Assembly: GCF_048128805.1 (NCBI RefSeq)
Contig: NC_135999.1
Span: 22,307,659-22,371,658, forward strand
DNA length: 64,000 nucleotides
DNA from: Centroberyx gerrardi
Taxonomy: Eukaryota; Chordata; Actinopteri; Beryciformes; Berycidae
Direction: 5' to 3'
The notes beneath the pieces were generated by a model. The model was not told the DNA's origin, did not search any database, and saw only the letters and a list, made by a program, of their open reading frames with translations. The translations under genes and the position numbers were made by a program. Below, one piece after another: positions 36,000 through 49,229 of this stretch (positions are counted from its first letter, which is position 1; every line of letters begins with the position of its first letter).

Positions 36000-37622
36000 T
36001 TTCCGGCGCGGTTCAACTACACAGATAAAGAGAAGAAAAAAAAAAGGATAGATGGGCTGTCTTAGAGAGTGAGGAAGCGAGTGATAGGACTAGGTGAAAA
36101 ACAAAAAAAAAGAAAGTAGGAAGCCCCCGAATTATGATTCAGCTACAAGACACGATTCGGTGCCAAAGAGAAAGTCATTCAGTACAACCGTGATTGATTA
36201 GCAGTCTAAATTTTATGGAGGCTTGTTGATTATGACATTCTCCACTCATTTTGTATGCGCAGTAATAGGTATTGACACATTCCTTTTGATGATGGAGATA
36301 TGGATGAGTTTGTGTTTAATTGGCTAAACAAGACAAGGTGGCAAATTAATGTTGGATAAGATTGGGATAACTTTAAATAAAGTCTGGGACAAAGTGAAAT
36401 GTAATTCTTTTTTTATTGAATTTTTGTAGTTCAGATAGTTGTTCATTTAGTCCAGGCAATAGGGAGAAGGACAGACCAACTAGCTAAAGCAGGGAGACAG
36501 TAAAACACAACAGATGCGTGAGCTATGCATGCCACTTCAAGTCTGTTTTTCTGTTTGTCTGTGCCTCAAGCTGTCAGCGCTTGTGTTTGACTACCAATTG
36601 CAAGATAGCAAGCTAGCAGCTTGTCACTTCACTCCATCCATTCATTCAGCCAGCCAAGGGGCATTCACAGATGCAGACAATGATACAGTAGACAGAGGAG
36701 TGTAAAATCCTGTGATTTTTTATTTTTTTCTTATCAGAATCACGATAAATGCGAAGGAATTTATCTTGAGTAGACACATATAAACAGCTGACACAGTAAC
36801 ACAGGACAAACTGACACACGTAGGCGCTCATATCAGTGCAAGAGGACAGTGTAGGACTGTCAGTGGACTATGCATACACAACAAATCTGTGCTAATTGTT
36901 AATAAGTGTTGATTTGACTTATATAAACACTGGCAGTGGTGATTCTAATACTTTCAGAGTTAAATAGCCTAAACACTGACAATGTTACTCAGTATCATTC
37001 TTCATTAATACAAAAAACCCTCTATCTCTATGCGCAACGATGCAAGGTCACATGCAGTAAGTTGCACCCACAGATGAAAGCCCAGCAGTGCAATGAGGTA
37101 TACTGAATTGGATGGAAATGCATGGAATAAGTTCTGGGACTTATGGAGCATGGACACAGTTCCTGAGTCTAAAGCCGCATAGTTTATAAAGGCTCAAGCA
37201 CACGTTATTGTTAGTGTAAGATTGTGCAATCAACAGTCAAGCAACAATAATAAATAGAACAGACTTGACAGTAGCACTAGAGAGGCTCCAAACTGCTCCA
37301 TAGACTGTGGAAACACTGCTACAGCAGGTGAAAGTGGCAGATCAATGATGCGATTCGTTTTAGAGGACACACTTCATAAGAATCCCTTTTAAAGTGTTAC
37401 ATGGAGTGTTTTCGCACGTCTGGAGGGCACTTGTCTTGGCTCTTTTGTGTGTCTAACATTGAAAATAAATGTCGATGGCCGGTCAGACAGAGGAAAGAGT
37501 AGACAGACAGGTATAGGCAGGTAGATAAACTGAGTGATTGTGATTGTCCGTTGCCTCATTTACTCTAGTCATGAACAGAAATAAGGGGGTATACACGGAT
37601 GCATACACAAACGCATGCATAC

Positions 37623-37665
<43 letters not shown>

Positions 37666-40365
37666 CATATACACACAGCATGCATGCATGCTTGTGGACA
37701 GAGCAACTGGGCCACAGGCATGATAAACAAATGAGTAAGCGAAGGGGATCCATTACATGGTGTGTGTTGTTGTTACCTCACACCTCCTCCTTCATCCTTA
37801 TCTGGACTTCTGGATGCTCACAAGCTTCAGTGCCCACTGTCCAAGCGGGATAAACACCACACAGGCTTCCCCTTCACTCACACCCACACCGCCAGCTGTA
37901 TGAGAATGTGTGTGTGTGTGTACGCACATGTGTTTGTCCACGTATGTGTGTGTGTGTGTGTGTGTGTTTGCACGCACACGTGTGACTGAGGCACAACTTT
38001 GCATAAATGCCACCATGAAGTGTCAGTCAATTAATGTTGTGCTAGTCACCCACACAGCAGGTTTGCGGTATTGTGTAGGCACCTTCTTCTGAATGAGAGT
38101 GATGAATGATATGTCTACTTTGTGTTTGTGTAATCCCCACACAGAAACACAAACTGAGGCTTCCCCAGCGTGTGCCCACTCCAGCAGGTCTGACTGCCTG
38201 CCTGCCTGCCTGTCTGTCTGTCTCTCTGTCTCTCTGTCTCTCTGTCCATCTGCCTGTCTGTCTTCAGCTGCCCCTCTGTCCGTGTCCAGCTGTATAGCGC
38301 TCCATTCACTCTCTGCTTGGCCTTGATTCCGACTGAGTAGCTGCGTCACTTCACCTGCCAGCACAGCATGTTGTTATCTTGCTCACTTGTTATCTTTCTC
38401 TCTGCCCTGGAGTAACCGAATTGCAATTCCGATCAGTTGGTCCAAATTAACCTCCTGGATTAATTGCCTGAGGTGAGGTGTAGTCCTGCGTGACGTCAAC
38501 ACTGTCCCACTGGCAGCCGTTAGGGGGTTGATGCCGGTTAGGGTGGCAGTGGTGCGGGGTCGGTGTTGTAGAGGTGTGTCTGTTGCCAAGGTAACAGCAC
38601 ACATCTAGTGTCCCTCTGTTCTGGGATCTGTGTCGATGTGTCAAAGAGTCAAGCACGGATATATACACTTAACGTACAAAATATTAGGGACATCTTCCTG
38701 TTGTTGAGTTGCAGCGCCTTTTGCACAATCCGCATCTCAATTGTCCCAAATCTTAAAAATCCCTCTCTAACTCGTCTGCTTCTCTTTATCGACATCTCCT
38801 CTCTTTGCGGTTGGTATAGATTTAACAAAGGAAATCAATAAGGGATAATGCCTTTTTTCCAGGATTCACCTCATTAGTACTTCATGAAAAGAGCAAGTGA
38901 AGTAGTAGTATAGTCGCATCCCATGGGGGCCAGATAACGAAGGGGCATGAGATTATATTCTACCAACAGATATATGGATAGAGAGAGGGAAGATGTGCAC
39001 AGACCCTGATGGATAGACACACAAGTAGACTGAGATGTGGATGAAACAAAAGACTGAGCGCCCACAAAGGACACAGACACAGGGAACAGAGGATGCAGAG
39101 ACACTCACACATCAGAGAAATAAAGGGACACGAAAAAGCATACAAATGTTGCAAGGTCACTCATCCACTCGTTGTTGTATACGAAACTATCTAACACATT
39201 GCTCACTGGTGCTCTCTCTCTGCCTATGTGTACACACACATACACATAGGCAGCATCTTTGAGTGTCTGTCTAATTATCACAATGACAAAGACGTTTGTG
39301 CCATCCTCTGTCTTGCTCACTTCCCCTCTCCTGCATCGCTTTTTCTCCTTTTCTTCCAATACTCCCTCCCTTCTTGCCAGCGTTTTTCATTTGTTCTGTC
39401 CTTAGCGTCACCACTTCCGCTCAACCATATACCGCCGACTGCTCCCAACACCGTGCGCCGCCACTGGCACACACTCGGCAGCACAAGGGTAACTGAAGAG
39501 GCGTGTAATTAGTCTCTTATGTTATATGATAACTCTTATGTGCATTTCCAAAAATGCTAGACATCCATTTAGGAAGAAAAAAAAAGTCATTACCTTTGCA
39601 TTTTCTTTTATCAACCAAGGATTTAAGTTATGTTCTATCCTTTTAAAAGTACCAATATTTGTGATTATTAGTGCTATCAATCATTTTATAGTAGCTGTCA
39701 CTTTCTAAAAAATGTAGACTTCACAAATAGCTATTTTTACTGAACTTTAATCTCTCCTGCCAGATGTTGCTATTAGGACAGCCGAGTGAAAAGTAAGAAA
39801 TGTAGTTTTTGATAAGTTTAAATGTTTTATTATATCCTTGCCATCCATCCTGTGTTCATTAAGAATTGTCTCCAGTCCACTTTGCACAGCAGTCACTGCC
39901 TGTGTATGCACATATTTTGTGCAAAAAGAGATACTTTTGTACAATGTATTTCCAATGTAGTTTGTTCAATCTGAATACTGTATCCAGGAGGTGTAATAGT
40001 TTAAACTCAAATTACAAGACAATTTATATGGTTTAAATGGCTGATTCTTCTGTTTACACTGAAATTACTTAAATGGCTATTGTACATCCATTATAGATTT
40101 TTTTTTTTTTTAGTTTTATAACCAAAGGGTACACATGCCCAGAAATACCATATAATTTCTAATACATTGTCAACACAGTCTATATCATAAGCCTGAAATC
40201 ATTGGTAAAGGGCAGTTCCCAGTCACGCATCTTGATTTTGTGTATGGCTCAAAAATATTGATAATAAAAAGAAATTAGAATCCAGTTTTACCAGGTGCAG
40301 GACATCAAAAATGATCAAAAATGAAAATACAAGAAGGATGTCCGTCAACACTGCTGCTCCTAAAA
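36000..40365. other. Intergenic stretch with microsatellites
   Basis: It holds (CA)n at 37624-37663, GT-rich patches at 37908-37970 and (CTGT/CTCT)n at 38195-38265. The rest is AT-rich DNA without a supportable exon. Frames rich in Thr-His or Cys-Val are repeat artefacts. Confidence 0.6.
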
Positions 40366-40747
40366 AAAGATGCAATTTATTAAGACGCACAGAACAACGT
40401 TTCGATCACACAGATCATCCGGTTTCAAAAATATGATTGATATCCTTCGAACTGAGAGACAATACAAGATACAATTTGCATGGTGTTTGTGGGATAATGT
40501 CGTTGCAAAGTGTCTGAAAATCATTTCTGACGCTGTATGTCAACCAGGTGCTGAGGTTCACTTTGTCTCTTCCTCTATGATGTCAGCAGACTTGTATAAC
40601 AGTAGCCCATGTATGTTTGTAGAGGTTAGAATCAATACTGTCCACGTTCCCTCCCCCTCCATCCCTCCATCCCTCCCTCCGCTCACTTACTTCCTCTTCT
40701 TGCAATTTATCATAGATTTCTGGTTTCTCACCGGTCAGCAAGGAAGG

Positions 40748-40749
<2 letters not shown>

Positions 40750-40794
<45 letters not shown>

Positions 40795-40900
40795 AACCTA
40801 AACCTAAACCTAAACCTGCTAATATACATGGGATTTTAGTTCATCATGTATCTTTCTGTTTCAAATCTCTCTGGGTCTCTCTCTCTCTCCTCTATGCCCC
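40750..40900 (+). repeat. Dispersed repeat, copy 1: (CT)n, AAACCT hexamers and a unique arm
   Basis: After 44 bp of CT repeats come four to five AAACCT units. These are followed by GCTAATATACATGGGATTTT, AGTTCATCATGT and a CT-rich tail. The same parts occur inverted at 56505-56655. Confidence 0.75.
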
Positions 40901-41043
40901 CCCTGTCTCTCATACTCATTCTCTCTCTCTCTCTCCTCTCTCCTTCCTTCTCTCTTCCTCTCTTTTCTCTCCCCCTCTTCAAATCTCTCTCTCCTCTTTC
41001 TGCCTTAGTGTCTCTACCCCTCTCTCTTTGCCTCTCTCTCTCT

Positions 41044-41200
41044 CTCTCTCTCTCCCCCTTCATTATCAACTTGAGCTTCTTATCCATTTTCCTCTTTTAG
41101 TATGAAAGTGAAAAATTCTCTCTCACTCTCTCTCTCTCTCTCCCCCCCATTATCAACTTGAGCTTCTAATCCATTTTCCTCTTATAGTATGAAAGTGAAA

Positions 41201-41285
<85 letters not shown>

Positions 41286-41450
41286 CCCCATTATCAACTT
41301 GAGCTTCTTATCCATTTTCCTCTTTTAGTATGAAAGTGAAAAATTCTCTCTATCTCTCTTTCTCTGTCTCTCTCTCTCTCTCTTTCTATCTCTCTCCCCC
41401 CATTGTTAAGCTTGAGTTTCTTTTCCTTTTTCCTCTTTTAGTATGTAAAT
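41044..41450 (+). repeat. Tandem repeat with embedded (CT)n
   Basis: Four copies of a unit containing CATTATCAACTTGAGCTTCT, TATCCATTTTCCTCTTTTAG and TATGAAAGTGAAAAATTC begin near 41058, 41147, 41287 and 41400. They are separated by (CT)n blocks of variable length. The fourth copy is the most diverged. Confidence 0.85.
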
Positions 41451-41914
41451 AAAGACTATGACTTTAGTTTTGGATTGGAGGTTTTTGTTCGTTTTGTTAG
41501 TCCTAAGGTGATTTTTAGTTTAAGACTAAATCGATGTTTGGGAATCATCCATAATGCAAAAAAATCTTGTTTGTTGTTGCTGTTGTTGTTAGATGAACTT
41601 TGCTTCTCTGTTTTGTTCTTTTCTCCAAACTTTTTTGCCACTTTCCTCACATTACCATATTTCAGGCAATGACGTCGTTTTCCCCATCATCACTTCCAAA
41701 TAATAGCTGCGTATGTTTCACCACCTCTCATATCATCTCACTGTGTGTGTGTGTGTGTAGGTGTGTGTGTGTGCGTGTGTGTGTGTGAGTGTGTGTGTGT
41801 GTGTGAGAGAGAGTTGACCTGTTAGTATGGCTTATTAACACTTCAACACTCCATGTGTAAGCTTCTTTTTCACTTTGCTTTCCTTGTGAAAAGGAGCCAT
41901 TTCCACTTCATAAT

Positions 41915-41918
<4 letters not shown>

Positions 41919-42000
<82 letters not shown>
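41919..42000. repeat. (CT)n microsatellite
   Basis: An interrupted CT array. Nearby arrays include (CA)n at 42132-42180 and (CT)n at 42278-42322. Confidence 0.9.
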
Positions 42001-42001
<1 letters not shown>

Positions 42002-42132
42002 GTCTCACTCTCTCTTCATTTGATTTTCATTTCCCCACAGAAAAGACAAAAATTACCTCCCTGTTTTATTTACCTGAAGATTTCCCAAATGATATCCACT
42101 TGAACCATATTTCCCCCCTCCCTCCTCTCCCC

Positions 42133-42173
<41 letters not shown>

Positions 42174-42276
42174 ACACACGCACACTGCACATCCCCTGTA
42201 CCTCTGGTTTATTTTTGTTACCACCTCCCAACTCAGACAACTTTCCTCTATCTCCCATCACCCCTCAGGACCCTAT

Positions 42277-42321
<45 letters not shown>

Positions 42322-42399
42322 GTGTTCCCACCCCTCCGTCCCCCGCTGCCCCCCCCCCCCCCCTCCCCTCCTCTCTAGCCACCAGTCCCCTCTCCTATC

Positions 42400-44200
42400 T
42401 CCTTCCATCCTTCTGTTCCCCTTTCATCTTTTATTTTTAACCCTCAGACTCAGGCATGCCTCACGGATGACGCAGATGGGCACGTAACGCAGACACACTA
42501 AACTAAGAGGGAAAAAGCCTGGGTGGCGGAGGGAGATGATGATAGAAACGGGAGAGACAGAGACAGACGCAGGGAGCCTCACAAGGGAGAGAGACGGATG
42601 GAGAGAGACAGACAGATGGGGTGAGGGCCGGGGGGGGGGGGGCAGGTTTGGACAGCAAGACAGAGAAACAAACAGACAGACAGGCAGGCAGAGAAACAAT
42701 CAGGAATGTCAGTATTTATTTATTTTTCTTTTTTTTCCCTGCGCACAATTTGCATTTGCATCCCTCGGAGCAAAACGAGGTAGTCGTCCCGAAACTCGTC
42801 ACGCAGGACGGCTGTCACACATCACCAAAGCACCTGCCAAAGCCCTGTTCCATCCATTACTGGGACGTGCACCATGTCAACTACTTTAAATCCAAAACAC
42901 GAAAAGCATTGTATTTTTCTCACACTTCTCTCTCTCTCTCTACCCCATCTATCTTTTCTGAGATTCTGAAAGCTCAACACACCCACTCGTTTGTCTGAGC
43001 AGAAAGCAGAGGAGTTACATATCAATCTTACATCACTCAACAGTCAGCCTCAGACTTTTTTCATAGAGGCAGTGAATGAGCATCAACACTGCATGACGCA
43101 CACCAACTGTCAGGCTGAAGAGTTTATGTGTGTGTGTGTGTGTGTGTTTGTGTGTGTATATGCATGTGTGCTTGTGTGTGTGCATGTGTGTGAAAAGGAA
43201 TGCAAATATGTGCAAATGTATTAGTGCATGCAGATGGTAAATTTATGTACATAAAATATTTCAAATCTTGAGAGAAAGTAGTTCCATTGAATCATATAGA
43301 ATCGTAAAAGGCTGAGAGAGTTATTCTCCATTCCTTTTTCTCTCCAACTTTTTAAGGGTTAACATTACTCATAATTGGACAAAGCAAATACAATTGCCAA
43401 TCCACACCTACTCAACATACGTGTGCATGCTGTTTCCAAAGCTATACATCTCATCGTGCACAATGACAGCATCCAAATTACTAGCTATTGCACTGATTAA
43501 TAATGCTACACGTAGGATTTTCAGTGCAAAATTAGTGCTGATGACACATTCTAATGCTGGCAAAAAACAACTTGTGACACACAGTTCCACACAATACCGG
43601 TAATCATCTGCTTTGTGCTTTCATTTCACCCGCCTCGTAAAGGTCTGTGACGCTGAGTAAACCCTTCAAGCTTTCTGGGAAAAAGTGCAAACGCTTCCGG
43701 TGCAACTGGAAAGGCAGATAATGGCATAATCCTACTGAAAGCAAAAGAAGAAACACGAGAACAACATGAGACAGCACTGATGGTCTCATCACAATTCACT
43801 TGACAGTGGTTTGAGGAAATCCTCCTCGGGTTACATGTAATCAAATTGCCTTCCCTTGGAGCTACAGGCTCATGGTGAGTTAGCTAGATTACAGCCTCTC
43901 TTCTATAAAGACAGAAAATGAAAGGCTGGTTTGTCAACTATCGATGTTACTTACAACAAACTCATTGCTTCTATATCCACCGAGAGTAGAGCATGAGCGA
44001 GTTTACCCCTCTGGGAGAAGAAAAGGGGCTTAAGGGGACAAAGAAAAAAGTGAGTGAACAGCTCATCATCTTTCTCAGTGGTGGTGAATGACTGGTCATC
44101 TGAATAGTCAATCAGACACTCAGACAGCTGCGAAGCCGGCAGATGCAGGAGCGAGAAGCAGAACCAGGGAATTGATAGTGAGAAGATGGAGACGTAGCAG
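42400..44200. other. Gene-free stretch
   Basis: I see no exon or element that can be supported beyond short (GT)n at 43125-43190. Confidence 0.45.
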
Positions 44201-44221
44201 GCAATTCTCTGTGTGCGCGTG

Positions 44222-44253
<32 letters not shown>

Positions 44254-44309
44254 CTTGTCTTATTTCTCTTTCTCTCTCTCTCTCCCTTCCTCTCTCTCTT
44301 TCTCTCTCC

Positions 44310-44400
44310 ATTAGTTACAGTACTACTGCACCCCTAGGAGTCATTAAGCTCTTATAAGATATCCCATAATGCCATGCGGGTGAGACAGTCCCAATTCACA
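44310..44400 (+). repeat. Dispersed repeat, copy 1 (partner at 58.15 kb)
   Basis: It shares CTGCACCCCTAGGAGTCATT, GCTCTTATAAGAT, CCCATAATGCCA and GAGACAGTCCCAATT with 58155-58240 in the same orientation. Both copies directly follow a (TC)n tract. (GT)n arrays lie nearby at 44214-44253 and 44441-44484. Confidence 0.75.
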
Positions 44401-44438
44401 GAGTGACATCACAGGCAGGGCTGGAGGTAAGGGGAGTT

Positions 44439-44485
<47 letters not shown>

Positions 44486-44499
44486 CTCCTTCTGTGCGT

Positions 44500-45660
44500 C
44501 TACTCATGCGTGTACATACATACAGTACGTGCGTGTTAGCTTGCATTGTACGTGTGTGCGCGCGCGTGTGTGTGTGTGTGTGTGTGCATGTTTGGGAGCA
44601 TGCGTGTGTGTGTGCATGTCAGTCTGACGTCAGTACTCCTCCGATCCATATTTAACTGGCTAGTGAGGGAAGGCACCCAGCACCTTGTAGGTGTCTTGTC
44701 TCAATGTATTTATAGACTGAAGTGCGGCAGGTGAAGTTTCTCCTTCTCTCTCTCTCTCATCGGAAGGCAGACAGAGGCAGAGGTGAATTAAAAGTATATT
44801 TCTGGACTGGAATCACATAGGAATCTATTGATTAGGTAAACTCGGCTTTCCCCTCCATTTCAGAGGGAGATAAGGAGGGAATGAAGGAGTGGGAGGAAGA
44901 AGATGATGAAGAAAGTGATGAATTGTTACATCATCATATTACACACTTAATTGTAAACTCCGTTAAATGAAAAATGTACTATAAAACACTTTAACACTGT
45001 TAAAAAAAAACAGCTATTAGTGATGTACCTTGCATTTCTGGGTCAATTTTGTTGCTTGGTGGTAGATTTTTCTTAATCCCGCTGACAACTGGCAAAACGT
45101 AGACAAGATGATGTCACACTGAGATCTTTCCAGCTACACCCTATAATGTTTAAAGACATTTTCAGCTATCTAAAACCTCAGCAATAAACGTCAGGTTTTG
45201 GTGTCAGTACCTCAGAATCAAAGCGCGACGGCTTCTTTCTAGATTCACCATTTTTCACAGACGCTCAACAATCATACAGGGAGAAATCCATCGTAGAAGA
45301 GGCAGAGATACCGATTTCTCCACCGACAGCAGCCTCAACAGACCAGAATGCAATGTAGCGACAAGACATGCTGCGTTTTGAATAAGGAGCGCGACACTTT
45401 TTCTCGACTGGAAAACGTCTAGCTTTGCTATCGGTATCCTTATTTCTGTCGTTCTCTCAACCTGCACCTATAACCCACAGCTGAAATTCAACAAGTTCAG
45501 CACTGTTCCCTGGGCGTTGTCGAAAGGCATCCTGGGAAATGTAGGAAAATCAGTAACTGAAATAGAAGTAGAAGTGGCAGGTTGAGGAAAAATGGGTACA
45601 CAAAAAAAAACATAAATTACAACACAAAAAAATACAAAAAATAACTCCTGGATTACACTG
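44500..45660. other. Gene-free stretch upstream of the L2 element
   Basis: GT-rich patches continue to 44620. After that I see AT-rich DNA with no supported gene or element. Confidence 0.45.
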
Positions 45661-45662
45661 AA

Positions 45663-48568
45663 CATAATAATAATAATAATGCATTTTATTTATGGGCGCC
45701 TTTCAAAGCACTCCAGGACACCTTACAAGACACAGTTAAAAACAAGCAACAATGTATCAAGACATCATAAAATCAAACAAAGCAATGATATACAGTAAAA
45801 GTTAATACAGTAAATAGGTATAAAATCATCATCAGTGCAAAACTCAATGTGGGTGTACCCATTAAATTCAGGATCAGACCGAATATGCCAGTTTGAAAAG
45901 GTGCGTTTTGAGACGAGATTTGAAGGTGGAGAGAGAGTCAATATTGCGAATGTCTTGTAGGAGAGAGTTCCAGAGGCGGGGGGCAGAACGACTGAAGGCT
46001 CTAGACACCATGGTAGTCAAGCAGGCAGATGGTGTAGTGAGTTGGATGGCAGAAGAGGATCTGAGAGTACGAGAGGGTGTGTAGATATGAAGGAGTTCAG
46101 AAAGATACGAAGGTGCTAGGTTATGAAGGGCCTTAAAGGTGAGAAGCAGAATCTTGAAATCAATGCGGTATTTAACAGGGAGCCAATGAAGCTGCTGAAG
46201 AACAGGAGTGATATGATCTATGGAAGGAGTTCTGGTAATGATACGGGCAGCTGAATTCTGGACCAATTGAAGTTTATGAAGACACTTGAGAGGAAGACCA
46301 AAGAGGATAGAATTACAGTAGTCAATACGGGATGTAATCAGGGTGTGAATGAGAATGGCGGTGCTGTTAGCTGTAAGCGACGGGCGAAGACAATTAATAT
46401 TGCGTAGGTGGAAGTATGCAGACGGAGTAACATTGTTAATGTGTGCTTCAAAAGATAATGTGCTGTCCAAGATGACACCCAGACTCTTAACCTGAGGGGA
46501 AGGAGAAACTATGGAATTGTCAATAGTCAGAGAAAAACTATCAGGTTTAGCCAAAGTAGATTTAGTACCAACGAGGAGAACCTCAGTTTTATCACTATTA
46601 AGTTTGAGAAAGTTGTATGAGAACCAGGATTTGATTTCCAGTAAGCAGTCGGAAAGGGAAGTGGGCGGAAGAGTGGAAGTAGGCTTGGTGGATAGATAGA
46701 GCTGGGTGTCATCCGCATAACAGTGAAATTGAATGCCGAATTTCCTGAAAATATGACCAAGAGGTAGAAGGTAAATAATAAATAGGAGGGGGCCCAAAAC
46801 AGAGCCCTGAGGGACACCGCTAGTAACTGGAAAGGACTGTGATTTCGAATTTTTACGTTGGACAAACTGAGTGCGGCCAGAGAGATACGATCTAAACCAA
46901 GCAAGAGAGGTGCCAATGGAAGCTAATCTCTCTAGAAGGATGTTATGTGAGATGGTGAACTCAGATCAAGAAGAACACCAAGGCTGTCTCCGTACTGTGA
47001 AAGGAGAGAAAACCAGACTGAAATTGTTCAAACAGATTATTGTCAATCAAGTGAATGTGTACCTGAGCTGCAACTGTTTTTTCAAGTATTTTGGAAAGAA
47101 ATGGTAAATTTGAAATTGGGCGAAAATTATTCAAATTGTTGGGGTCTGCACCAGGTTTCTTAAGTATTGGAGTTATTGCAGCTGTTTTGAGAGATGAGGG
47201 AACAAGACCAGAAGTAAGGGAGGAATGTATGATATCAGTTATTAAAGAGGACAGGGAAGGTAGACAGACTTTTACTAGATGAGTAGGAAGGGGGTCTAGC
47301 TGGCAGGTAGATGATTTGGATTTACGAATGAGACCAGATATTTCAGCAACAGCTGGGAGTTTAAAACTAGATAGTGAAGAAAAGAGGGAAACATAAAAAG
47401 GCGAATAAAGTAAACTGTGTGTAGTATTGTTCGAAAAGGTCAATTGCTGGTGAATATTTTCAATTTTGGCATTAAAAAAAGTCATGAAGGTGTTACATTG
47501 AGCAATTGAATACAGGTGAGGTGCAAGAGTGTCCGGTGGCCATAAAATATTGTTTACCGTGGAGAACAGGGCTCTTGTGTTCCCTTCTCCTGACCTAATT
47601 AAATTTGCATAATAGGTAGATTTAGCTGTGGAAAGAGCATCCTTATAAAGAAGTATGTGGTTGTCATACATGTCTTTATGAACAACAAGGCCAGTTTTCG
47701 CATAAAGGCGTTCCAGATGACGGCTTTTAGCTTTAAACATGGGCGGAAATTACGGGGGGGACAGGGGGGTCCGGACCCCCCCTTCCTGGGAAAAACAGAG
47801 AGTTGTCCCCCTCAATATATCATTGTAAACATAACTATATAATTTTAAATAATATAATAATATGTATTGAAAGCACTTGTGCTAATTATAGACACAAAAC
47901 AATGCGTTTTTAAGTTTCGAAAGATTGCCGGCCCCCCTTCTCATATGCCTCACAGTGGTTTGGTCCACTGCCTACCTGCCTTTTGTTCGCTCCATTACCT
48001 CGCGGTTGAATCTTGTGCGTCAGCGTGTTGGTACGGAGCCGCGTCTCCTAATGCATGTGTGTGTATGGAGGCAGGAGGTCTGTCCACAATTAAAATCCTC
48101 ATAACTCACTGAATTTTCGACCGATTTTCAAGCGGTTTGGTTTGTTACAAATGCCAGACATGTATTTATGATACAGGATACTTGGTTAAATTAAAATGCG
48201 GGTTTTCATACCAAAATTATCTTTTGTAGATGGTAACAGTAATATTTCTATAATATAATAGGCTATTTAAGATTAACTTACCCTACGTAATTAGGTTCTA
48301 AGTATATTCTTTTTTTCTTACTGCATGTAAAATGGCTGCCACTATGTAATTTTGTTTATAATTTTGGAAATAAATGAAGACTTAATTCTTAAAAAAGACC
48401 CTGAAGTAAGTTTCTGGCAGGCTTCATAGCGTTCTGGACTTTTACACATTGACAGCAAAACATTAGAGATCTGCTTTTTCGGGAAAACTAAATCTAATTA
48501 GGCATATATTAGCTTTAGTTCAGTTAATAGGTGTTGCATCTCACCTACTACTGTAAATAACCTGCATG

Positions 48569-48639
<71 letters not shown>

Positions 48640-49190
48640 TATTTGTCAGCCAGCCAGGTCAGTTAAAATGGCAGAGAAAAGAAAAACAGACATCCGATCA
48701 TTTTTCAGTGCACCGAAACGCCAAGTAGAAAGACCCCAGTAATATCAAAGGCAATTTGATAAAATCTTCATAAGAAAGGAATGAAGTGCTTATGGACATG
48801 TTTCATAATGGACCTCTATATACATTTAATACAACAGTACTTTTGGCGGCACCTTTGGTGTCCCCTTCAGGAATTGCTCTTGAGAAATTTTTCTGTTTAT
48901 TGTCCCCCCCAACAGTGAAATGAAATATCCGCCCTTGGCTTTAAACTGGCGTAATTCAGGTGTAAACCAAGGGGCAGAGTGGGTAAAGGAGACAGACCGG
49001 GTTTTTAAAGGAGCAAGAGCATTAAAAAGACTATGAAGTCCATCATTGTAATGAGAGACCAGTTCATCTGGGGTGGATAAATTGTCTTTGCTGGGGAGGT
49101 TGTCAATTCCACTAGAAAGAGCAGATAAATTAATATTCTTAATGTTACGGAATGAGATGGAACGTAACAGATTTGTTTTGGATAATGTTA
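45663..49190 (-). mobile_element. L2-clade LINE, 5'-truncated, interrupted by a hAT element
   Basis: On the minus strand, 45874-46797 encodes the later reverse transcriptase and C-terminus ([38 protein letters not shown]). 46961-47740 encodes the earlier part (KKPGADPNNLNNFRPISNLP, the LSKILEK motif). Frameshifts separate them. The 3' end has the GCGCCTTTCAAAGCACTCC block and an (ATT)n tail at 45665-45682, typical of L2. A 1.2-kb hAT element sits inside at 47738-48937. The L2 frame resumes on its far side (WFTPELRQF) to about 49185, where the element is truncated. Confidence 0.85.
47738..48937 (+). mobile_element. Non-autonomous hAT element with perfect 8-bp target duplication
   Basis: GCTTTAAA is found at 47730-47737 and 48938-48945. 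The ends are CATGGGCGGAAAT and, inverted, CAAGGGCGGATAT, so the terminal inverted repeat is imperfect. At 48668 a short plus-strand frame reads MAEKRKTDIRSFFSAPKRQ and then stops. It resembles the start of hAT transposases with a zinc-finger module. The rest of a transposase is absent. A 68-bp (GT)n array lies at 48571-48638. Confidence 0.8.
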
Positions 49191-49226
49191 AGTTGACATT
49201 GAAAGATACTAACTTTCAATGTCAAC
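49191..49226. repeat. Perfect 14-bp inverted repeat at the L2 truncation point
   Basis: GTTGACATTGAAAG, a 7-nt loop, then CTTTCAATGTCAAC. It sits at the 5' end of the L2 copy. Confidence 0.75.
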
Positions 49227-49229
49227 ATC

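Noticed and set aside
41044-41450. CRISPR-like array
   Set aside because: The repeats are long, the spacers are only (CT)n of varying length, and the DNA is vertebrate.
43604-43844. Minus-strand frames of 62-72 residues
   Set aside because: No domain, no splice signals that extend them and no match to a family I know.
45874-47740. Long minus-strand frames as a host protein
   Set aside because: YADD and other reverse-transcriptase motifs identify them as an L2 retrotransposon with broken frames.
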